A DNA stretch of 19,258 bases, from the NCBI GenBank assembly GCA_001465935.1, contig LNKV01000013.1:766767-786024 (forward strand). Reading direction: 5' to 3'. The stretch's first letter is position 1; every line of letters begins with the position of its first letter. Under the pieces are notes generated by a model. The model searched no databases and had not been told where the DNA came from. It was given only the letters and a program-made list of their open reading frames with translations. Origin of the DNA: Clarireedia homoeocarpa (lineage: Eukaryota; Ascomycota; Leotiomycetes; Helotiales; Rutstroemiaceae). Made by a program: the position numbers and the translations under genes. Of the stretch, positions 10,194-19,258 are shown in pieces.

Positions 10194-11339
10194 ATTATAT
10201 AAATATAATATAATAAAGCTAAATATCTTAAATAGAAAACTCTTAAGTATTTAATAAATAAAGTAAGAAGTATAAAAATTAAAAAGATTTTAAAGGTTGA
10301 TTATAAGTATTATATAAAAGTATATACTAAGTAAGTTATTAACTATTACTTAAAAGATCAGTAATTATTATAACTATTTTATAAGATTATATAAGATCTT
10401 TTCGACTTCTTAATATTATTTAATAAGTATTTATAATTATTACTAATCAAAGAGTTATATAATAGTAAGATTTTTAGAATTTTATTTATTAATAAAACTT
10501 ATTATAAAGTATTCTAGATAATTACTAATTTTAAAGTATAAGTAAAATAATAGTATTATTTATTTATTTATATTATTAAATAAAATAATAATAAATTAGT
10601 AATCGGTATTAATAGATATATAGAATTTAAATAATAAATATTTATAAAAGGAATTAAGATTAAATTATCACTAGTTTATATTTATAAGTTAAATAATATA
10701 ATAGAGTATATAAATTAAAAGGTTATTATTAAAACGATAAAAATATAAAGTTAAACGAATCTTCTATTAAAATTATAACTCGAAATTATATAAATAATAA
10801 TTTACTTATATAATATAAGTCTATTATAATAAAGAAACTTTAAAATATTAAATAAAGTTCTAGATTTGTAATTTAAATAATATTTCCGATAATATAATTT
10901 AGTATTAATAATATTAATTATTATTAATCTATATTTAAATTAAAATAATATATATTATTATAATTATCGAGTTTATTCTTTAGATAAGAAATAAGAAATT
11001 AATATTAATAAATAATAATATAAAGTTAATTCTTAAGTTTATTTAAAATATTTAGTAAATTATATACTTAGATTACTAATTTATTAAATATAGATATTAA
11101 AGTTTAATAAGATTATTATTATTTATAATATCTAATTTAACGAAAATATTATTTATTTTAAAGTTAATAAGAATTAGAAAGTATCTTTAAAAAAGTATTT
11201 AAATAAAATTATTCGAATTTTTAATTTTAGAATTATTGAAAATCTAAATAAATTAATATTAAAAAGTAATAATATAAATAATCTTAATATAACTATTAAA
11301 AAAATTACTCTATAAAATATTAATAACTAGGAATATTAT

Positions 11340-12380
11340 AAGAAGATCTTAAGAATAAAGAAGTTTAATAATAATCAATAAAGTTTTTTTAATAATTTAT
11401 ATTTAAATAAAAGTAATAATAATTTAAATATATAGTATTTATAAGATTAACTTGAAGATTAAATTAATATTAAAATTGAAATTATAACTAACTAAATTTA
11501 GAATATAAAGATTAATATTTTTATTAATAATAAATAAAATTAAGAAGAAAGATAAATAGAATATAAAGTATTTAATAAATTTATATTATCTACTTTATTA
11601 ATAATTAAAAAAGTTAATAAACTTAAAGATAAAATAAACTATAATTATATTAATACTATTAATATATTTTATAAAGAATATAAAGAAAGTTTAAAAGAAA
11701 ATATTATTAAGTTTATATTTTTATAGATTAAAGATACTTTATATAATTTTATATATACTTTATATAATAGTATTTAGTAGTATAAATAGAAAGAAATTAA
11801 AATTATTTTAATATAAATAAAAGCCTTTTAATCAATTAACTTATTAAATAAAAAAAATTATTTACTTAAAAAACTAAGATTCGCGATCGAGGTTCTAATT
11901 AGAAAAGTAAATAAAAAACTAAATAATTAAAATATTAACTCTTTCTTTTATTAATAAAATTAAATTTTAATATATAATATTAAATAGTAAAAATAACTCT
12001 ATTTAAAATATAATAGAAAGATTATCAATATATTTATTAGAATAATTATTATTTAATTGTCTTTAAAAAATAATAAGAAATTTAATAATTTCTATAATAT
12101 ATTCTAATCTAATTAATTAGATATAGATAGAAATAAAGAATAAAGAAAATTTATAATACTTTATAATATAATAGTAATTATAATTATAACTAAATTAAAG
12201 AAATTTATAATAAAACTATTATAATTATTTAAAATTTATAAAAGTTAAATAGTTAAATTATTTAAATACTATTAAGACTTAGATATATATTTAATAAAAT
12301 TAGTATTTAAAGCTAATTATAATAAAAAAATTAATAATTTTAAAACTTAGAATATATAAAAGAAAATATTAAAAGATTTA
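11340..12380 (+). other. Unidentified linker between integrase and reverse transcriptase, copy B
   Basis: This stretch follows the post-integrase block that resembles 'LVGYE...IYRIWLP...RDVxFdE' (about 11040-11140) and a further ~200 bases of the same frame. Roughly 1 kb then stays in the gag-pol frame without a domain I can name. It ends at the RT entry block (FLK*IF*YK…), near 12400. Linkers of this kind occur in fungal Copia polyproteins, but this is a long one. Copy A has the same region (about 560-1620), including 21 extra bases near 615-636. Confidence 0.45.
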
Positions 12381-14177
12381 ATAAAGATTAAACTAATTTT
12401 TTTAAAATAGATCTTTATATATAAAACTAATTAAAATAAGTATATTATAAAGTATAGATTGTAATTTATAATAAAAAGAGATTTATAAGTAAAAAGTATA
12501 ATCGAATTAATTTATATTATAATACTTACTTTTTATTCTTTTTATATTATTATAATTATAATAGTTAAATTTAATCTTAAGATTAAATAATTCAATATAA
12601 TAAATACTTTTATAAATATATTATATAATCTAAATAACAAGTTAATTATATATTATTTACTAGATAGTTATAAAATAAAAAATATAATTATAATTATTAA
12701 TTATATTTTTTATAGTTTATAAAACTTATTAATAATTTAGTTTAAAGATTTTATTAAAACTTTAGTTAGATTAGAAATAAAATTATATTTAAATAAACTT
12801 TATATATTTATTATTAAAGATTATAAAATATTAGTACTTTTTTTTATAAATAATATTCAAGTTATTTATAATAAGAAATATATTAAGAAAGTTAAAAGAA
12901 TTATTAATAGAATCTAATCTATATATAAATTATATAAAATAAATAATATAGAATAATTCCTAGAAATTCAAATTATTAGAAACCGATTTTAGAAAAAACT
13001 ATAATTAGTTTATAATATTTATATTAAGAAGATTATTAGAAAGTTTAATCTTATTAATAATAAACTTATAAATACTTTATTTCTAATTATAGAATTTAAA
13101 AAAAATAAAGATAATATAATAAAATTAATAATTAAAGAATATTAAGAAAAGATTGAATTAATTCTATATACTATAATTACTTTATATATAAATATTATAT
13201 TTATTATATTATAATTATCTTACTTCTTTATTAATCTATCAGAAAATTATTTAAAAATAGTAGATTATTATATTAGTTATTTATAAAGAATAAAATATCT
13301 TATTATTAAGTATAATATAAATTATTTATTTTAATTATTTATAATATTAAATATATTATTTACTAATAATAGTAAAATAAAATAATCTTTTTAAAAATAT
13401 ATAATATTATTATATAATAGATTAATTATCTAGAAAGTATTAAAATAAGATATTATAATAATATTTATAATTAAAACCGAGTTATTTAATATAGAAAGAA
13501 CTATAAAGGAAATTATAATAATAAATAAGTTATTAAAAAAACTCGAACTAATTATACTTAAACTAATTACTATTTATTATAATAATATATAAGTAATAAA
13601 ATTAATTATAAATAAAAATAAAAGAATATCTACTAAGTTTAAATATATCGATATTTAAAATATATAATTAAAATAAGAATATTCAAAGAAATTATTTAAT
13701 ATTGTTTATTTACTTATAAAAGATATATTTATTAATAGTTTTATTAAAAATCTTATATAATAATAGTTTAAATACTTTTATACTTACTTGAACTTATAAG
13801 ATATAAGAAATAAAATCGAAAAGTTAAATATAATAATTAAAACTTTATAAAATACTTTTTGAAAGTTATTTTTTTATTTATTATTTTTTTTTATAAGTAA
13901 AACTTACTAATAATTTAATCTTAAAATATAAAGTAAAGTAAAATTAAAGTAAATAATCTTTTAAAAAACAATTAATTTATTTAATAAGAATTTTTCTTTA
14001 AACTAATCTTTTTATAATACTTAGAAATTTAATTTAATATAATTATTAATATAAATAAATAATATAGAAAATATAATTAATAGATAAATAATTTTAAATT
14101 ATTTATATAATAGAATTATTAATTAAAATAAAATAGAATTGATTTTATAATATCTTTAATTATTTATTTAAAATATT

Positions 14178-15485
14178 TTAAATATTTATTATAAGTTTAT
14201 ATAAAAAGTATTAAANAAAATATTAAGTTTAATATATATTTAATTAACTACTTTTAAATTATTTAAATATATTTTAAATACTCTTATTTAATTATCTCGT
14301 TATTATCTAATATCTATTTTATCTTAGTATAAAATAATTACTTAGTTTTCTCTTTCGAAAATTTAAATATAACTAATTTTCTAAATATTATTATACAAGT
14401 TTTAATATAATTTATAAATAAATCTAAAATAATAAAAGAACTCTAAAAACGAATTAAATAGTTAATATTTTAATATAAAGATTAATATATAAAAGACTTA
14501 TATCTATTTAAAAGATTATAAATATTTAGAACTTTTAGATAACTACTTCGAATATTAAAGTTTTATATATATATTAAAGATTTACAAGATATAATATAAG
14601 ATAATATTATAAAATAATAAGAAATTTATAAAACTACTTTAAAAATAGATTAAGAATAACTAGATAATTTAAAATAATATATAAAAGTAATAATAGAAAG
14701 AGTATTTAAAGAAATATTAATTATATTAATATAAAATATAAAAGTTACTTTATTATAAAAAGATTTTTAAAAAGTAATAAAAAGATTAAAATAATTAATT
14801 TAATCTAAACTTTAAAAGTAAGTATAACGAGAATTAAATTAAATAAATAGATTATTATTTTTATTATTATTTTCTTTACTATTTTTATTATCTTTTTTAT
14901 TCTCTTTATTTTTATTACTTTCTTAATTATTATTTTCTTTATTAAAAGATTGATTTATAAAATAATCTTTTAAATTATATATTTTAGTTAATATTCTAAA
15001 AAACTTCTTTATATCTTTTAAATCTTAAAAACCCGATATTAGATTAATCTTATAAATAATAAAAGGAAATTTATTTTATTAAAACTTCTTAACTCAGATA
15101 GTATTAATAATTTCTTAATAGTTAATATTAAAACTTTGAAAATAAAATGATATTTCTTTATTTAATAACTTTAATAATAACTTGACTTTCTAATATTTAT
15201 ATAATTATAATAATATTTTTTATTAGAATTATATAAAGTACTTCGAATATAATTAAGATAAAAAATATAATAATAATTACTATAATTCTAGAAGTTATAA
15301 TAATTTTAAGTATATTTCTAAGAAGTTTTAGTATTTTTATTAAATAACTTTAATAAGTTATATAAAGAAGTAATTTAAATATTAATTAAAATAATAGGTC
15401 GATTATTAAATAAACTAATTTAGCTAGTTTCTATATAAGTTTCTATAAAATATATAAAAGTTAAATAAAAAAATAATTATTCGAC
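14178..15485 (-). pseudogene. Possible degraded antisense ORF in Copia 3' region, copy B; product unknown
   Basis: The same - strand frame as in copy A is recognisable here. The Asn/Lys/Glu/Ser tract lies at about 14948-14850, followed by residues that match copy A except for changes explained by transitions. Stops often fall at different codons in the two copies, as expected if both decayed independently from an open ancestor. The tract is nine bases longer than in copy A, so the frame is kept. The 12-base duplication at the N (14216) lies near the downstream end and would also keep frame. No domain is recognised and the limits are approximate. Confidence 0.38.
14205..14228. other. Ambiguous base N flanked by a 12-base duplication (probable assembly join)
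   Basis: The single N is at 14216. The 12 bases before it are aaaagtattaaa. The 12 starting with it are naaaatattaag, the same unit with one G-to-A and one A-to-G difference. Copy A (near 3451) has the unit only once. An uncollapsed overlap between two contigs, or poor consensus in repeat sequence, explains this best. Confidence 0.7.
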
Positions 15486-16995
15486 TTTTATATTATAAAG
15501 TTTAAAATCGAATAATCTAATTTATAATATCTATTAAAACTAGATTTAGTTTATAAATCTAATAATAAAAGTTTATAAATAAAAATAATATATTTTATAA
15601 ATATCTAAAGAAAGTTAATAGAAATTTATAATTAAATAAGATTATAAACTCGAAGATATAAAACTTTATAAAAAATATAAAATATAATAAAATTATATAT
15701 TTAAATATTAACTAGAGATTTATAAGAATTAAATAAAAATAATAAATATTATAAACTTTAAAATAAAGTAAATAATTATTTATTCTAATTAATAAAAAGA
15801 GAATTATTTTTTTAAAAACTAAGAACTATCTTTAATAAAAAAGATTAATAAAAAGAAGATAAATCTAAAAGATCTTTATATAAAGTAATTAGAGAATATA
15901 TAGAAATCTTATTTAAATAAAAATTAGAAGAAATAATTTATATAAATTAAATTCGAGAAAATAAAATTTAAAAATCAGTTATAAAAATAATTAATAATTA
16001 AGAGATAAAGAGATTAGAAAAGTAAAAAAAATTCGAAATTTATTAGTAATAAAAGATAAGTAATATCTATAATAATAATATTAGTTTTAATCGAAGATAC
16101 TTAATTCTTATAATTAAAAATAAAGAGATTAAAATTAAAAAGATCGAATTTACTATTTACTTTAATTTAAATAAAAAAAGAAATTTATATATTATTATAT
16201 TATTAATAAGTTTAATAAGTAACTTATCGAATATATAATTAATTAACCGGAATTATTACTTTATAAATATAATTATAACGAAGTTTATAATTAATTTAAT
16301 AAAAGTTATTATATTTATCTTTATTATTACTTTACTTATTTAATAAAATATAATTATATTTAGATATAATAAAAATTAAAAGATAAAATAAAATAGAAAG
16401 TAAAAGTTATAAGAAAAATAAATAGAAAGTATTATTATTATTATTAATATTACTATTATATAGTATAAATAGAAGGAAGTGATTTAAATATATAAGTTCT
16501 AAAATAATTACTTTAAATTTTATTATTATAGAAATTTATTAATAATTATATTTAATTAAAGTGATAATAATAAAAACAATTATCTAAAATAATCTAATTT
16601 AATTAAAATAAATATTTATTAGATTAACTATACTCTAGTTAATCAATATTAATTAGAATTTCGAAATATTTTATTATTAAATAGTTATTTAAAAGGATTA
16701 CTAATCTTAGTAAATAATATATAATCTATTTAATATAAATTTATAAAATTATCTATTTATTTATTTTCTAAAACTTATATAAGAATAAACTTTGATTATT
16801 AAATTAATAAGAAATTATATAATTAGAAATAATATAAAAAGAAATAAATACTATAACTATTTATATTTATTGTTTAAAATACTTTAAATAATAATTATAA
16901 TATAACTTTAAATAAATAAACTATAAAGGTTAATTATAAATATATTTAATATTTTATTTATTTAAAACTTTCTTTATTCTCTATAACTTAATACT

Positions 16996-17009
16996 AAAAT
17001 TAAAGAGTA
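16996..17009 (+). promoter_or_regulatory. Presumed polypurine tract before the 3' LTR of copy B
   Basis: aaaattaaagagta lies directly against the 3' LTR; copy A has agagttaaagagta in the same place. Position is the main argument, because plus-strand DNA synthesis must be primed here. The purine run is short and broken by T, so the exact extent is not certain. Confidence 0.3.
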
Positions 17010-17369
17010 TATTATAGAAAGATTTATATAATATATATAATTATAAAGTAAAACTGATTATTTAATCGAGTATATATATAATTAGTTTTTATAAACTAAT
17101 CTTTAAAGTTATAAAACTAAAGTTTATAATCTATATTATAATATTATTAAAGATTAGTAATTTTAATATACTACTTAGAATCTTTATTAATATATTATAA
17201 CTTTTATTTATATTTTCTTTATAAATTATAAAATCAAATAAAACTACTTTTCTTAATTTAAAACTTTTATTAATCTTTATAAATAAGATTGAGAATCTTA
17301 AGAAAAGAGAGGATAATTAATTATATCTTTATTATTATTATATATCTAACTATTATTTAAACCGTGATA
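17010..17369 (+). repeat. 3' LTR of Copia copy B (360 bp)
   Basis: It starts tattatag and ends ccgtgata, the best preserved 3' terminus of the three LTRs. It aligns along its length with 7810-8172 and 6304-6668. Compared with the 5' LTR of the same element it has lost more G and C, for example tattatag against tattacgg. Similarity between the element copies stops at its right end. Confidence 0.88.
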
Positions 17370-17374
17370 TTATA
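17370..17374. repeat. Candidate target-site duplication, right of Copia copy B
   Basis: ttata follows the 3' LTR and matches atata at 7805-7809 in 4 of 5 bases. Copia integrases make 5-bp duplications. The low complexity of the flank limits confidence. Confidence 0.45.
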
Positions 17375-17520
17375 CTAATATAATATAACTTTAATAATAT
17401 CTAATTATATATTATTTAAGATTTTATATTTAATTAATAAACTTTTTAATAGAAAAAAACTTATTATTTAATTATAAAAAAAGTTTATTATAGATCGAAT
17501 TAATTAATATAAATATAACT
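17370..17520 (-). pseudogene. Possible N-terminal zinc-finger part of the interrupted Gypsy integrase
   Basis: If copy B and one duplicated 5-mer are removed, the - strand frame entering at 17376 runs directly into the Gypsy frame at 7804. It reads ILLKLYYISINIYNYYIYYQ, close in shape to the usual 'tleLlkrlYYWPxmxxYvrnCxxCq' block. Just upstream, VFFY*KVY*LNIKS resembles the segment before the HHCC finger ('rvyvP...lr..i'). About 15 residues of the usual H-to-GH stretch seem to be missing. This supports the right flank being the other half of the same Gypsy element, but the evidence is short. Confidence 0.42.
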
Positions 17521-19258
17521 TTATTAATAATAATATTAAATATTTATTTATATTAGATTAATTAAAAAATTTAACTTTTAAATATTATAAAGAATTATAT
17601 ATTTAAGATAATATTATATCTAAATAAATAATTATTAAAATAACTAACTTTCTAATAGATTTAATTAAATATTAATATATTTAAAATATTTATATTAATT
17701 TTATTTAGCTTGAAAGTTAACTTTTTAAACTATTTTATTAATAGTTCGAGCTTTTAATTAATATTATTAATAAGACTAATTTAAAGAATAAATATTAAGA
17801 CTTTATTAGAAAACTAAATAATAATTATTAAATATATTTATTTATAAGTTATTTTAGAAGTAAAGATTATAAAACTAATATATAAGTATTTTAGTATCTA
17901 GATATAGATAATATTAATATTATAATAAATAAGTAAATTTAATAAGTTTCTATTAAAATAATAATAATTATAATAAATTATCGAGACCGAACTATTATTT
18001 ATATTAAAAGTTAGTAAGTATTTTAAAACTAATTTAATATCTTTATTACTATTTTATTTATATAATTACTTTTATTTATTAATATATTATATTATTTTTT
18101 TTTAATTAAAAAACTACTTTATTAATTAGTAATTTTACTTGAAACTCTCTTTCTTTTACTTTTATTTAAATCTAAACTTTATATTATATAATAACTAAAA
18201 TTAAATATAAGTTTTATAAAAATATAATAAAGAAAATAAAAAAAGAAGATAATATTTTAATTAAAACTTAGACTGAAATTATAACTTATATAAAATAATT
18301 AGAAATAAATTAAATAAAAGATAATATCTAAATAAAAACTCTTTTCTAGATAATTTAAGAAATATAAAATATTTAGATTTAATTAAACTAATAGATAGAA
18401 ATTATATAATAATATTATATAAACTAGTAAAAAGTAATATCTTTTATTAAATCAAAGTTTTTATTAACTCTAAAGTAAATAGCTTTATATTAATTAATAT
18501 TTCTTTTTTATAATAACTTTATTATAATTTTAAACTTATAATTAAATATTTGAAAATACTTTTATAAATCAAAAAATATAATAATTAAAGTAAACTTCTA
18601 ATTATCTATTATATTTTAATTAACTTTATAATTGATAATTATATCTAATTATTTATACTTTTTCTAATTATTTATTTAAATATATATATAATAATACTAA
18701 AATATAAATAGTTTATTAAAAATCGAGTATTATTTAATTATATTTAAAGATATTTTATTTAATTTAAAAACTTACTTATCTCTTAAATATATATAAGAAC
18801 TTATAATATTAAAACTTATTTATATAAGTTCGAAATAATAAATAAGATTTATTAAACTAATATAAAATATTAAGATTGAAAATTTAACTAGAATAATCTA
18901 GACTTAAAAATTTATTAAAAAAAACTGTTTTTTATTAATATAGTTATTATTAAAAAATAATATATAAATAGAAAAATATTAAATTTATTTATTATATATT
19001 TATTATTCTATTTCGAAGTAACTCTATTTAATATTTTAAATAAATATCTAGTTTCCTTTATTAAAAATAAAGTTATTTTAATTAAAAATAATTTATTTTA
19101 TAAAGTTTAAATTAAACTTTTTATTATTTATATAAAAAAAAAATTAAAATAAATCGAATTTATATTTTCTATATTTAATATTAAATTTAAGAGATTTTTA
19201 AAATCTTTTTAAATCTCTTTTTTATAATATAAACTAAATATTATAAAGATATATATAA
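17521..19258. other. RIP-degraded flank, no gene recognised
   Basis: About 1.7 kb with the same extreme AT content and stops in all frames. If the Gypsy element continues here, RNase H and reverse transcriptase should lie on the - strand. I looked for their TDH, RQARW, YRPG and YLDD blocks and found nothing convincing. It does not match the sequence flanking copy A. A small inverted repeat (aagagattt / aaatctctt) lies near 19189-19219. Confidence 0.4.

Larger units (their letters stand above)
8460..13850 (+). pseudogene. Degraded Copia gag-pol polyprotein, copy B
   Basis: A single frame (codon starts divisible by 3) carries the whole Copia set. Gag begins near 8600 (LKYLLI*DIYKDF), and at 9330-9377 there is a Y-x2-Y...R-Y pattern where a CCHC zinc knuckle belongs. 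Protease lies at about 9540-9850. Integrase runs from about 10190 to 10860: the zinc-binding part is at 10190-10350, then Asn for the first catalytic Asp near 10491, Asn for the second at 10611-10613, and an intact Glu (GAG) at 10704-10706. A linker of about 1.5 kb follows. RT is at 12380-13250, with FINN at 12843-12854 in place of YVDD. RNase H is at 13330-13830, with TELFNIERTIKE at 13476. The likely stop is TAA at 13848-13850. The shared frame means one long gag-pol, as in many fungal Copia elements. Stops stand mostly where Gln or Trp is expected. The start is uncertain. Confidence 0.85.
13851..17009. other. Long 3' internal region of Copia copy B, no recognised gene
   Basis: Counterpart of 3094-6303 in copy A. 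It is about 3.2 kb and includes the possible antisense frame at 14178-15485. Differences from copy A beyond transitions: a 12-base duplication carrying an N at 14216, 9 extra bases in the acidic tract near 14850-14930, and loss of 86 bases at the point equivalent to copy A 4738-4823 (junction near 15513). No protein family was recognised on either strand. Confidence 0.6.
7810..17369 (+). mobile_element. Complete Copia-type LTR retrotransposon, copy B (9.56 kb, RIP-degraded)
   Basis: A full-length element: 5' LTR (7810-8172), primer-binding site (8173-8186), leader, single-frame gag-pol (about 8460-13850), a 3.2 kb 3' region (13851-17009) and 3' LTR (17010-17369). Integrase lies before reverse transcriptase, which is the Ty1/copia order. 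At about 9.6 kb it is much longer than the 5-6 kb usual for the superfamily; the excess is the 3' region. It is inserted in the zinc-finger part of a Gypsy integrase on the opposite strand. The two LTRs differ from each other only by transitions as far as I compared them, and the 5' LTR keeps more G and C. No frame is open, so the element cannot move by itself. Confidence 0.88.

Noticed and set aside
17620..17660. YLDII on the - strand as a reverse transcriptase YLDD box (also near 18345)
   Set aside because: The second Asp is replaced by Ile, which RIP cannot explain. Neighbouring RT blocks are absent, and the position is too close to the presumed integrase.
1..19258. A mitochondrial or Plasmodium-like genome, given the AT content
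   Set aside because: Such genomes keep long ORFs and RNA genes. Here frames are saturated with stops, CpA/TpG is lost selectively, and the content is transposons only.
17370..19258. A third copy of the Copia or a duplicate of the 6669-7809 flank
   Set aside because: Comparison by eye after the LTR end shows no continued similarity to either.

Overview
This window looks like part of an AT-rich, repeat-dense block from a filamentous ascomycete (Pezizomycotina), wrecked by repeat-induced point mutation (RIP). By eye GC is only about 15%. CpA and TpG are almost absent, while CpT and CpG survive, and stop codons fill every frame. Aligned repeat copies differ almost only by C/T and G/A transitions. 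I see no intact gene, tRNA, rRNA or CRISPR array. The species cannot be named from this sequence.

Layout: (1) 1-6668 is the 3' two-thirds of a Ty1/copia-type LTR retrotransposon on the + strand (copy A). It is cut by the window edge inside integrase and ends in a 3' LTR at 6304-6668. (2) 6669-7809 is the C-terminal part of a Ty3/gypsy polyprotein on the - strand, with integrase core and chromodomain. (3) 7810-17369 is a complete second copy of the same Copia element (copy B): 5' LTR, primer-binding site, one gag-pol frame, a long 3' region and 3' LTR. (4) 17370-19258 is right-hand flank. Its first ~150 bases plausibly continue the interrupted Gypsy integrase; the rest is unidentified.

How they fit together: a Gypsy element on the - strand appears to have been hit twice by one Copia family, both times in + orientation, about 1.1 kb apart, and everything was then mutated by RIP. 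Domains can still be read because RIP leaves the frame and most spacings intact. Copy B keeps gag, protease, integrase, reverse transcriptase and RNase H in one frame (codon starts at positions divisible by 3). The Gypsy integrase keeps D-x59-D-x35-E spacing although the second D now reads N and the E reads K.

The most unusual point is the size of the Copia element. Gag-pol ends near 13850 (3093 in copy A), yet the 3' LTR begins about 3.2 kb later. Both copies share this 3.2 kb. Part of it has a coding-like frame on the opposite strand with an acidic, asparagine/lysine-rich tract. That tract differs between copies by 9 bases, a multiple of three. I do not recognise the product. It is the best candidate here for something undescribed, but it rests on frame statistics counted by eye.
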